A stretch of 12,898 nucleotides of DNA, from NCBI GenBank assembly GCA_002358555.1, contig DEPC01000015.1, forward strand, positions 1 through 12,898, given 5' to 3'. The translations under genes were made by a program, and so were the position numbers. The stretch comes from Hungatella sp. UBA3402 (GTDB lineage Bacteria > Bacillota > Clostridia > Lachnospirales > Lachnospiraceae). Below the pieces are notes generated by a model. The model saw only the letters and a program-made list of their open reading frames with translations, did not search any database and was not told the origin of the DNA. Shown piece after piece: positions 6,313-12,898 of the stretch (positions are counted from its first letter, which is position 1; every line of letters starts with the position of its first letter).

Positions 6313-6900
6313 ATGAATGAAACAATACAGACAATTTTTCACCGTCGCGCGATTAGGCGTTTCGATACAAAGCAGATTGACGAAGACCTTTTACAGCAGA
6401 TTTTAGAAGCGGGACTTTATGCACCAAGTGCAGGGGGTAAACAGGGGGTAATTCTTGTTGTATGTCAAGATAAGGAAGTCAATGAACGATTAGGAAAAAT
6501 TAAGCGTGCAAATTCTAATCCCCATATGGCAACAAAAACAAACTATGTATCTAGAGAACAGCCAAGTATCGCAGATGACCCAAAACTGACAAATGCTTTT
6601 TATGATGCCCCAACAGTTATCACAATGTTTGGTCCCAAAAATTTTCTTTTTTCTGTAGATGATTGTGCAGTTGCTGCCGAAAATATGATGTTAGCAGCAG
6701 ATTCTTTAGGAGTCGGTTCTTGCTATATTGGTCAAGGCTGGACGGCATTTGCAGATACGTATGGGCAAGAAATTCTGCGTAAATGGGAAATCCGCACGGA
6801 TTATTATGCAGTCATGCAGTTTCTGCTGGGTTATCCAAAATCAGGCGACAATCACCCTACAGCAAAACCTAGAAAACAGGATAGAATATTAAGAGTTTGA
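6313..6900 (+). CDS. Nitroreductase-family FMN flavoprotein
   Basis: A 195-residue member of the FMN-dependent nitroreductase superfamily. The N-terminal RRAIRRF (about residues 11-17) is the FMN phosphate-binding RRSxRxF motif, followed by LEAGLYAPSAGGKQG. The later part has AAENMMLAADSLGVGSCYIGQ and the closing LLGYP segment. Such enzymes use NAD(P)H to reduce varied substrates; relatives in peptide pathways oxidise azolines or reduce dehydroamino acids. The frame opens at 6289, but I chose ATG 6313 because AAGGAGG at 6296-6302, inside the end of the radical SAM gene, is 10 bases upstream and the family begins near this point. The genes are separated by 2 bases, so translation is probably coupled. 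Its operon position makes it a likely redox partner or second modifying enzyme of the peptide pathway; a general detoxification role under the HxlR regulator is the alternative. Confidence 0.93.
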   Translation: MNETIQTIFHRRAIRRFDTKQIDEDLLQQILEAGLYAPSAGGKQGVILVVCQDKEVNERLGKIKRANSNPHMATKTNYVSREQPSIADDPKLTNAFYDAPTVITMFGPKNFLFSVDDCAVAAENMMLAADSLGVGSCYIGQGWTAFADTYGQEILRKWEIRTDYYAVMQFLLGYPKSGDNHPTAKPRKQDRILRV

Positions 6901-6914
6901 CTTAAAAAGAGACA

Positions 6915-7001
6915 GTTGCAAAATAATAGATTTCTATAATATACAGGATAGATAATTGGAACATCACATCTATATATTGTAGAACCATAGTATTTTGCAA
7001 C
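6915..7001. repeat. Long imperfect inverted repeat between convergent genes
   Basis: GTTGCAAAATA (6915-6925) is perfectly inverted at 6991-7001. After short mismatches the pairing continues inward with TTCTA.AATATA against its complement, so about 32-base arms enclose a short centre. It carries no gene and no T-run. It resembles a small palindromic mobile element or an mRNA-end hairpin for the nitroreductase transcript. Confidence 0.65.
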
Positions 7002-7017
7002 CTCCCCTTTGATTCTC

Positions 7018-7042
7018 ATAAAAACCTCTGTGTCAGAGGTTT
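7018..7042 (-). terminator. Rho-independent terminator of the purC-purF-purB operon
   Basis: On the minus strand AAACCTCTG-ACA-CAGAGGTTT forms a 9-bp stem with a 3-base loop (7042-7022), running straight into TTTTT, 17 bases after the purB stop codon. Read on the plus strand the stem ends in only three Ts, so it is weaker in that direction. Confidence 0.85.
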
Positions 7043-7059
7043 CCTGTAACAGCTTCATG

Positions 7060-8490
7060 TTACACAGTAATCTCTACTGTCATTCCCAAACATTCTTTAT
7101 TTTCTTCCAAAACAGGATTGATTACATCTGTCAAAAATTCCTCTACCTGCTCTGGAGCACGGCCAACATACTGCATAGGTTCCATAGTTTTTAAAAGTTC
7201 TTCCATAGAAAGCCCAAATGCTGGGTCAGCGGCAATCAGCTCTAATAAGTTATTATCCAATCCCTTCTCTTTGACATTTCTGCCAGCTTCCATAGAAAGA
7301 GTCCGAATCTTTTCATGAAGCTCCTGTCTATCTCCTCCTGCTTTTACGGCATCCATCATAATGTTTTCTGTTGCCATAAAAGGAAGTTCTGCCATAAAAT
7401 GCTTTTCAATCACCTTTGGATATACCACCAATCCATCTACTATATTAAGATACAAATCCAAAATTCCGTCCACAGCAAGAAATCCCTCTGGAATACTGAG
7501 GCGCTTATTTGCAGAATCGTCCAATGTCCTTTCAAACCATTGAGTGCTTGCCACTAGCATAGGATTCATCACATCAGACATCACGTAATTAGACAAGGAG
7601 GCAATCCGTTCACTTCTCATAGGATTTCTCTTGTAAGCCATAGCAGAGGATCCAATCTGATTTTTTTCAAAAGGTTCCTCTATCTCTTTCAAATGCTGTA
7701 ACAGTCGTACATCATTGGAAAACTTATGAGCACTCTGGGCAATCCCTGCTAAAACATTGAGCACTCTGGTATCAATTTTCCTAGAATATGTCTGTCCAGA
7801 TACTGGATAACAGGAGGTAAATCCCATCTTTTTTGCAATCATCTCATCAGCTTGACGGCATTTTTCATGATTGCCATCAAACAGTTCCAAAAAACTTGCC
7901 TGCGTTCCGGTAGTTCCCTTAGAGCCAAGCATCTTCATGGAGGTCAAAACATAGTCTAAATCCTCCAAATCCAAATATAAATCATGGAGCCATAAAGTAG
8001 CTCTCTTTCCCACGGTTGTAGGCTGGGCAGGCTGAAAATGGGTAAATGCCAGGGTAGGCTGATTCTTATAATGATCTGCAAACTTAGCCAACTCTGCCAT
8101 GACATTAATTAACTTTTTCCTTACCAGCTTTAAAGCATCTGTCATAATAATGATATCTGTATTATCTCCTACATAACAGGAGGTTGCTCCCAGATGGATA
8201 ATCCCCTTTGCTTTGGGGCATTGCTGGCCATAGGCATAGACATGGGACATAACATCATGGCGCACCAATCTCTCCCGTTCTTTTGCCACCTCATAGTTGA
8301 TATCCTCTGCATATGCCTGTAACTCGTCAATCTGCTCTTGTGTAATCGCTAACCCTAATTCCTTTTCTGTCTCTGCCAATGCAATCCACAGCTTCCTCCA
8401 GGTTTTAAATTTTTTATCCGGCGAAAAAATATATTGCATCTCCTTACTGGCATATCGCTCAGAAAGAGGACTTTGATATCTCTCATTCAT
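7060..8490 (-). CDS. purB: Adenylosuccinate lyase
   Basis: PurB releases fumarate in two purine steps: SAICAR to AICAR, and adenylosuccinate to AMP. The 476-residue protein has the fumarase/aspartase superfamily signature GSSAMAYKRN at about 280-289, which includes the flexible catalytic-Ser loop (GSS, 280-282), and the upstream HFQPAQPTTVGKR and TSCYVGDNTD segments expected for the active site. It lacks transit or membrane segments. The ATG at 8490 follows AAGGAG, and the gene starts 27 bases after the purF stop, so it is the last gene of the purC-purF-purB transcript, ending at the terminator just downstream. It works before and after PurA, encoded at the other end of the window. Identity is secure. 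Confidence 0.97.
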   Translation of the reverse strand: MNERYQSPLSERYASKEMQYIFSPDKKFKTWRKLWIALAETEKELGLAITQEQIDELQAYAEDINYEVAKERERLVRHDVMSHVYAYGQQCPKAKGIIHLGATSCYVGDNTDIIIMTDALKLVRKKLINVMAELAKFADHYKNQPTLAFTHFQPAQPTTVGKRATLWLHDLYLDLEDLDYVLTSMKMLGSKGTTGTQASFLELFDGNHEKCRQADEMIAKKMGFTSCYPVSGQTYSRKIDTRVLNVLAGIAQSAHKFSNDVRLLQHLKEIEEPFEKNQIGSSAMAYKRNPMRSERIASLSNYVMSDVMNPMLVASTQWFERTLDDSANKRLSIPEGFLAVDGILDLYLNIVDGLVVYPKVIEKHFMAELPFMATENIMMDAVKAGGDRQELHEKIRTLSMEAGRNVKEKGLDNNLLELIAADPAFGLSMEELLKTMEPMQYVGRAPEQVEEFLTDVINPVLEENKECLGMTVEITV

Positions 8491-8517
8491 TCGGTTTTGC
8501 TCCTTTTTTATACAAAA

Positions 8518-9960
8518 TTATCTGATATAATCTCCTCGGATATCCTCTGTAGGAGGGGCAATCGGATATTCTCCGCTAAAACAGGCAGTACAGATAGGCA
8601 ATCCCCCTGCTAAACTGGAAAGCCGTTCTATATTTAGATAAGAAAGCGAGTCTGCCCCAATCAGTGTACAGATCTCCTCAACCGTCTTTCCATGGGCAAT
8701 GAGTTGGTCTTCAGAAGGAATATCTGTTCCAAAATAACAAGGATGTAAAAACGGCGGTGCACTCACCTTCACATGAATTTCCTTTGCACCTGCTTCTCTC
8801 AGCATACGCACAATCTGATGACTGGTAGTTCCTCGAACAATAGAATCATCAATCATGATTATCCGTTTTCCTTCCACAGCTTCTTTGAGCACATTTAACT
8901 TTACCCGAACTGCTGAAACTCGATTGCTCTGTTTGGGTTTAATGAAGGTCCTTCCCACATAAGAATTTTTCACAAAAGCTGTTCCATAAGGAATACCAGA
9001 TTCTTGGGCATATCCTAAAGCAGCAGCATTGCCTGACTCCGGCACACCCACTACCAAATCCGCCTCCACTGGAGAATCTTGGGCTAAGAAACACCCTGCC
9101 AACACTCTGGAATGGTACACACTGACATCATCAAACACAGTATCTGGTCTGGCAAAATAAATATACTCAAACACACATCTTGCCTGTCTTTTTCTATCTG
9201 AAAAACACATGCTTTTATCGGATTCTATTCCATTTTCTGTGATTGTGACAATTTCCCCAGGTTCCACATTCCGAACAAACTCTGCCCCAATCGTAGCAAG
9301 TGCGCAGCTCTCCGAAGCTAAGATATAGGCTTGCTCTTTCTTTCCAAGACATAAGGGTTTAAATCCAAAAGGGTCTCTTGCTCCAATCAATTTTCTTGGA
9401 CTCATAATCACCAAAGAATAGGCACCCACAATCTTTTTCATAGCATTTGCAACTGCTTCCTGAACATTCTTTGTCTGAACCCGTTCTCTGGCAATATGAT
9501 ATGCAATCACCTCGGAATCAATGGTGGTCTGGAAAATGGCTCCATTATATGCCAGCTCTTGACGGAGTTTAGGGGCATTGATTAAGTTACCATTATGTGC
9601 TAATCCCAAGGTTCCTTTGATATAATTTAATACCAACGGCTGAGCATTTTCCCTAGTGCTGCTTCCGGCTGTAGAATAACGCACATGTCCAATACCAATA
9701 TTCCCCTTCAGTCCCTCCAAGGTCTCTGGAGTAAAGACTTCATTACAAAGTCCCATCCCTTTATGAGCAAGAACCCTTCCTTTTGGTCCTTTTGTATCGC
9801 TAACCGCTATGCCACAGCTCTCCTGTCCCCTATGCTGCAAAGCGAAAAGGCCATAATAAATAGTAGAAGCCACATCTTTGCCTTCTAAATCATACATTCC
9901 AAAGACACCGCACTCCTCATGAAGCTTCTCTATCTTGTCCTGTTCCAAATCTTTATTCAT
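8518..9960 (-). CDS. purF: Amidophosphoribosyltransferase
   Basis: PurF makes phosphoribosylamine from PRPP and glutamine, the first step of purine synthesis. The 480-residue protein belongs to the Bacillus-type class that is made with a propeptide: 16 residues precede Cys17 in EECGVFG, which becomes the N-terminal nucleophile after self-cleavage. Cys262, Cys408, Cys457 and Cys460 (the last two as CTAC near the C-terminus) match the spacing of the four 4Fe-4S ligands of the Bacillus subtilis enzyme. The PRPP-binding motif is IIMIDDSIVRGTTS, about residues 363-376. The glutaminase domain is N-terminal (HRGQES, HNGNL visible). It starts 46 bases after purC with AAAGGA before the ATG. The iron-sulfur form implies oxygen-sensitive stability, in line with an anaerobe. 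Confidence 0.98.
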   Translation of the reverse strand: MNKDLEQDKIEKLHEECGVFGMYDLEGKDVASTIYYGLFALQHRGQESCGIAVSDTKGPKGRVLAHKGMGLCNEVFTPETLEGLKGNIGIGHVRYSTAGSSTRENAQPLVLNYIKGTLGLAHNGNLINAPKLRQELAYNGAIFQTTIDSEVIAYHIARERVQTKNVQEAVANAMKKIVGAYSLVIMSPRKLIGARDPFGFKPLCLGKKEQAYILASESCALATIGAEFVRNVEPGEIVTITENGIESDKSMCFSDRKRQARCVFEYIYFARPDTVFDDVSVYHSRVLAGCFLAQDSPVEADLVVGVPESGNAAALGYAQESGIPYGTAFVKNSYVGRTFIKPKQSNRVSAVRVKLNVLKEAVEGKRIIMIDDSIVRGTTSHQIVRMLREAGAKEIHVKVSAPPFLHPCYFGTDIPSEDQLIAHGKTVEEICTLIGADSLSYLNIERLSSLAGGLPICTACFSGEYPIAPPTEDIRGDYIR

Positions 9961-10006
9961 GTTTTATTCCTTTAATTTAAAGCAGCTTTATTTTTTTGCA
10001 TACTTC

Positions 10007-10714
10007 TTATTGGATACCCAAACGCTTAAAGACCTCGTTATAAGCATCCTCTACATTTCCCAAATCTCTGCGAAATCTGTCTTTATCCAATTTTTCATGA
10101 GTTTCCTTATCCCAAAGACGGCAGGTATCTGGAGACACTTCATCAGCCAAAATAATTTGTCCGTGGAAACGTCCAAATTCAATCTTAAAGTCAATCAATT
10201 CAATGCCAAGGCTGGCAAAATAGCCTTTCATCACCTCATTTACTTTAAAAGCATATTTGCTGATGGCATCAATCTCTTCCTGGGTAGCCAATTCTAATGC
10301 TAAAGCATAATAGCTGTTGATAAATGGGTCATGAAGTTCATCATTTTTATAGCTGAACTCTAAGGTTGGCTGCTTTAACTGAATTCCCTCTTCCATTCCC
10401 ATCTTTTTGGCAAAGCTGCCTGCACTGAAATTGCGGATAATCACCTCAAGAGGCACAATCTCCACCTTTTTCACTGCGGTCTCTCTATCATTCAATTCTT
10501 CAATCAGGTGGGTTGGCACACCCTCTTTTTCTAATAGCTTAAATATATGGTTTGTCATCCGGTTATTGATAGCACCTTTTCCTACAATCGTTCCCTTTTT
10601 CTGACCATCAAAAGCAGTTGCATCGTCCTTGTAGGATACAATCAGCACATCTGGGTCATTCGTTGTAAAAACCTTTTTTGCCTTTCCTTCATACAATAAC
10701 TCTTTTTTCTCCAT
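10007..10714 (-). CDS. purC: SAICAR synthetase (phosphoribosylaminoimidazole-succinocarboxamide synthase)
   Basis: PurC couples CAIR with aspartate, using ATP, to make SAICAR. At 235 residues it is of normal single-domain bacterial length. Both family signatures are present: PLEVIIRNFSAGS in the middle and LIDFKIEFG towards the C-terminal third, with the N-terminal LYEGKAKKVF glycine-rich ATP loop. It is the first gene of the purC-purF-purB transcript, preceded by a leader of about 90 bases and a sigma-A promoter. AGGTGG upstream of the ATG at 10714 serves as RBS. The next enzyme acting on its product, PurB, is encoded two genes down. Confidence 0.98.
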   Translation of the reverse strand: MEKKELLYEGKAKKVFTTNDPDVLIVSYKDDATAFDGQKKGTIVGKGAINNRMTNHIFKLLEKEGVPTHLIEELNDRETAVKKVEIVPLEVIIRNFSAGSFAKKMGMEEGIQLKQPTLEFSYKNDELHDPFINSYYALALELATQEEIDAISKYAFKVNEVMKGYFASLGIELIDFKIEFGRFHGQIILADEVSPDTCRLWDKETHEKLDKDRFRRDLGNVEDAYNEVFKRLGIQ

Positions 10715-10773
10715 TCGTATCCACCTGTCCTTTTCTTAAATTAAATAAATAGCTTCTTACTCTTGAAAACACA

Positions 10774-10797
10774 GAAAGCGCGTCTTAAGCGCACTTC
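10774..10797 (-). promoter_or_regulatory. Small hairpin in the purC leader
   Basis: In the transcript AAGTGCG pairs with CGCGCTT (one G-U pair) around a CUUAAGA loop. There is no T-run, and I could not fit the region to a purine, ZTP or PRPP riboswitch. It may only stabilise the mRNA. Confidence 0.35.
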
Positions 10798-10813
10798 CCT
10801 TCTATACGTGTTG

Positions 10814-10842
10814 ATTATAATACAGCCTTTGTTTAAATACAA
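10814..10842 (-). promoter_or_regulatory. Predicted sigma-A promoter of purC-purF-purB
   Basis: On the minus strand TTGTAT (10842-10837) is followed after exactly 17 bases by TATAAT (10819-10814). A 17-base palindrome, TATAGAAA-T-TTTCTATA (10852-10868), lies just upstream of the -35 box and could be an operator, though it does not resemble the Bacillus PurBox. Confidence 0.75.
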
Positions 10843-10863
10843 TATCTTCTTTATAGAAATTTT

Positions 10864-10934
10864 CTATACCTTATGACACGAAATGTCCCCACTCCGAAGG
10901 AGTCTGTACTATCGTGTGCCCTTTGAGTATATTT
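10864..10934. repeat. Structured repeat, copy 1 (about 71 bp)
   Basis: Starts CTATACCTTATGACAC and ends GTATATTT. It matches copy 2 at 11315-11393 with about nine substitutions and one 8-base insertion in copy 2. Internal hairpins include ACTCC/GGAGT (10891-10903) and GACA/TGTC. The two copies flank the small membrane-protein gene in the same orientation. Confidence 0.75.
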
Positions 10935-10943
10935 GTCTGGTCT

Positions 10944-11258
10944 TTAGTCCTTCAATTCTTCCCTTCTATAAAAATCTATCATCCCTTCTTTTAACCGGAA
11001 GCGAATTCCATAGATTTCGTCCTTTTCTGGGTCTCCTGGTGTAGTTTCATCCTGATTTTCCATAGGTTTCTTAACTTCCGATTGCTGGTAAATGACAACC
11101 TCATTGCCCTCTCTGACTTCTACCACAGGGAAAGGAAGTTGTCCCTGTATTCCTAAGACTGCCAGTTCTATGATGATAAACAAGGCACAAACATAACGGA
11201 TATGTTCTCTTTTCCATCGTTCCTTTTTAAATTTTCTCCAGGGTTTTCGTTTTGACAT
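10944..11258 (-). CDS. Small single-pass membrane protein of unknown function
   Basis: I do not recognise this 104-residue protein. The first 18 residues are strongly basic (KRKPWRKFKKERWKR), followed by one hydrophobic segment at about 21-40 (IRYVCALFIIIELAVLGIQG). That predicts an N-inside, C-outside membrane anchor. The outer part starts with a short beta-like stretch (PVVEVREGNEVVIYQQ), then an acidic Pro-rich linker (NQDETTPGDPEKDE) and an amphipathic end. GAGGT lies 8 bases before the ATG at 11258, so it appears to be a real gene. It stands alone between two copies of the structured repeat, upstream of the purC promoter, without an obvious functional partner. The shape is that of small cell-envelope or division-associated anchors, but nothing in the sequence proves such a role. 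Confidence 0.75.
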   Translation of the reverse strand: MSKRKPWRKFKKERWKREHIRYVCALFIIIELAVLGIQGQLPFPVVEVREGNEVVIYQQSEVKKPMENQDETTPGDPEKDEIYGIRFRLKEGMIDFYRREELKD

Positions 11259-11314
11259 GATGATACCTCATAATTTAAGAGCTTTTGTTAGATATAGAGA
11301 AGAAGATTCAGAAT

Positions 11315-11393
11315 CTATACCTTATGAGCTTATGACACAAAGTGTCCCCATTCCGAAGGAGTCTGCATTATGGTATGCCCTTTAGGTATATTT
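11315..11393. repeat. Structured repeat, copy 2 (about 79 bp)
   Basis: Direct copy of the element at 10864-10934, with an extra GCTTATGA that duplicates neighbouring bases. Its stems stay paired despite changes: GACAC/GTGTC and ATTCC/GGAGT. The ends TATACCT/AGGTATA pair perfectly here. A 13-base palindrome, AGATTC-A-GAATCT, adjoins at 11304-11316. The remaining intergenic bases 11259-11303 and 11394-11501 show only AT-rich sequence, including a further TATACCTTAT at 11401-11410. Confidence 0.75.
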
Positions 11394-11501
11394 TTATATC
11401 TATACCTTATCAAATTTGCTGTTGTTTGTAAATAGTAATGGGGAGAATTCTTAGTATCTATCTAAAAATCTATCTTTTCTCTAAAAAATAAAAGATTATT
11501 A

Positions 11502-12898
11502 TTACTTGTTTTTTATAAATGACAATATAATTTTATTTTTTGTTATCACCATAATAGCTAAATAACAAATGACACTAATTATAACACTTATCATAATCCT
11601 AAGAATTATATTAGTAAATATTACTTTTGATAATGTACAAACTAAAGCTATAATTAAACATCCAGCCCCTATATTCTTTTTATTTATATTAGAATTTTTT
11701 TCATAATACTCTTTTGCTCGATATATACAAGAAATATATACCACTATTTCTGCAATTATAGTTGTTAATGCAGCACCTTCTATTCCCATCAATGGGATAA
11801 ATATAAAATTAAAACTTAAATTTATCAATGCCGAAATAATAGTAGCCCTCAAAAAAAATTTTTCTTTTCTATTAATAATTAATACACCATTTGCAAATAA
11901 TATAGAATACAAAGAAAATAACATTGCAATACATAAAAATACCAATGACATATCGCCATTAATATATTCTTTACCTCCAAATATATAAAGAATATCTCTA
12001 CTTATAAATGCTAGACCAACAACTGCTGGAAAGGCAAAGGTGGTTATAAAATCATTTAAGTCATTTAAAAAACCATTATATAAGCTTTTCTTCTCTTTCC
12101 CCAAATAACTAGCTAATCTAGGAATAGAAACAGTTATCATTGCACTTAGTATATTTTTTACAATAGTATAAATTTTGGTGGTAAGGGTATAAATTCCAAT
12201 TTCTCTATCAGATTTAAAAAATCCTAACATAGTAATATCAGACTGAACATAAATTGTCATTGTAAGAGAAATACAAAAAAGTGAGAATATTGGAGTAATA
12301 TGATGTTTCCAATTATTTCTTTTAATTAATTGTATAGGAATATATTTTTGAGTATAAAATAAATTAGTAATTGAAGACAAAAAATTTGTTAAAACAGTAA
12401 TTATAGCATAGATTAAATAATCATTAGTATTTTTTACAAACAAAAATGTTAAAAACAGACTTACTAATTGAAATATAATAGTTCTAATAGTTATAAATGC
12501 AAAATCTTCATATATTGTATTAATCCAATCTCTTCCTAAAACATTACTAAATATGTTCCAACTTAATATACAGAATAAAGTATATTCTTGATTGATTCTA
12601 GGAATAATTAGAAGAATTATTAATAAAATAGTATAAGAAGAAAGCATGGCAATAACATTGATAGTGAATATTTCTGATATAAATTTTCTTATTCTAACAC
12701 TATCATCACGTATTCTTGCCCCTTCCCTTAATGCATAAGTTGGAATTCCTAAAGAGGCAAATATCAAAAAATATTGAATAATAGAATCTGCAAAGCTAAA
12801 TTTTCCTAATCCATCTGCTCCTAATATTCTGCAAATATATGGATAGGTTAAAAATGGTATCAGTATTTTACAGCATTGTCTAAGAATATTTAAGAAAG
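11502..12898 (-). CDS. Polysaccharide flippase, Wzx/RfbX-like (5' end beyond the window)
   Basis: An integral membrane protein, partial at its N-terminus: the frame stays open to the window edge, and the residues just before the first TTG candidate at 12767 already read like family sequence (…ILIPFLTYPYICRILGADGLGKFSFADS…), so that TTG is not the true start. About 465 residues are visible; only the first few are probably missing. Many hydrophobic segments occur along its length, consistent with the 12-14 helices of MOP-superfamily flippases that move lipid-linked oligosaccharide units across the cytoplasmic membrane for capsule or exopolysaccharide assembly. The sequence is far more AT-rich than the purine genes (the 60 bases at 12361-12420 contain 10 G or C), with many ATA and AGA codons, as often seen in horizontally exchanged surface-polysaccharide loci. 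The rest of such a locus would lie upstream, outside the window. Confidence 0.88.
   Translation of the reverse strand, partial: FLNILRQCCKILIPFLTYPYICRILGADGLGKFSFADSIIQYFLIFASLGIPTYALREGARIRDDSVRIRKFISEIFTINVIAMLSSYTILLIILLIIPRINQEYTLFCILSWNIFSNVLGRDWINTIYEDFAFITIRTIIFQLVSLFLTFLFVKNTNDYLIYAIITVLTNFLSSITNLFYTQKYIPIQLIKRNNWKHHITPIFSLFCISLTMTIYVQSDITMLGFFKSDREIGIYTLTTKIYTIVKNILSAMITVSIPRLASYLGKEKKSLYNGFLNDLNDFITTFAFPAVVGLAFISRDILYIFGGKEYINGDMSLVFLCIAMLFSLYSILFANGVLIINRKEKFFLRATIISALINLSFNFIFIPLMGIEGAALTTIIAEIVVYISCIYRAKEYYEKNSNINKKNIGAGCLIIALVCTLSKVIFTNIILRIMISVIISVICYLAIMVITKNKIILSFIKNK

Noticed and set aside
10715..10860. Purine, ZTP or PRPP riboswitch in the purC leader
   Set aside because: Only a small hairpin is visible; none of the conserved core sequences of these riboswitches was recognised.
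10864..11393. CRISPR array
   Set aside because: There are only two 71-79 bp copies, about 450 bases apart with a gene between them; no short regular repeat-spacer pattern.

Overview
The window looks like a chromosomal segment from a low-GC Gram-positive anaerobe of the class Clostridia, most likely Lachnospiraceae. The reasons are AT-rich DNA, strong AAGGAGG-type ribosome binding sites, a PurF of the propeptide/iron-sulfur-ligand type, a non-PepF M3 peptidase, and a Wzx-like flippase. The taxonomic call is an inference from gene style, not from a marker gene.

Layout. Positions 145-1419 (+) encode PurA. A gene-free stretch at 1420-1787 holds an elaborate nested inverted-repeat element. Then comes a minus-strand run that reads, in transcription order, HxlR-family regulator (4776-4450), M3 oligopeptidase (4413-2731) and LysR-family regulator (2690-1788), with gaps of only 36 and 40 bases. 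Divergent from the HxlR gene is a plus-strand cassette: a 59-residue Cys-rich repeat peptide (4976-5155), a radical SAM/SPASM enzyme (5276-6310) and an FMN nitroreductase (6313-6900). A second long inverted repeat (6915-7001) and a purB terminator separate this from a minus-strand purine operon, purC-purF-purB (10714-7060), which has a good sigma-A promoter. Upstream of that are a small unknown membrane-anchored protein (11258-10944), bracketed by two copies of a roughly 70-80 bp structured repeat, and the truncated end of a very AT-rich polysaccharide flippase gene (12898-11502).

How the genes work together. PurF (first step), PurC (SAICAR synthesis), PurB (steps from SAICAR and from adenylosuccinate) and PurA (IMP to adenylosuccinate) are four enzymes of IMP/AMP synthesis; PurA is separated from the other three by the regulator/peptide block and lies on the other strand. 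The central block is the most interesting part. The short peptide has five ACG/SCG-type cysteine motifs and two identical 13-residue repeats, and is followed by a radical SAM/SPASM maturase and a translationally coupled nitroreductase. That is the signature of a ribosomally made, post-translationally modified peptide (RiPP) system. It resembles the in-silico-defined 'ACGX' peptide/rSAM class as I remember it; I know of no characterised product. The divergent HxlR regulator, with palindromes in the shared intergenic region, is the likely controller.
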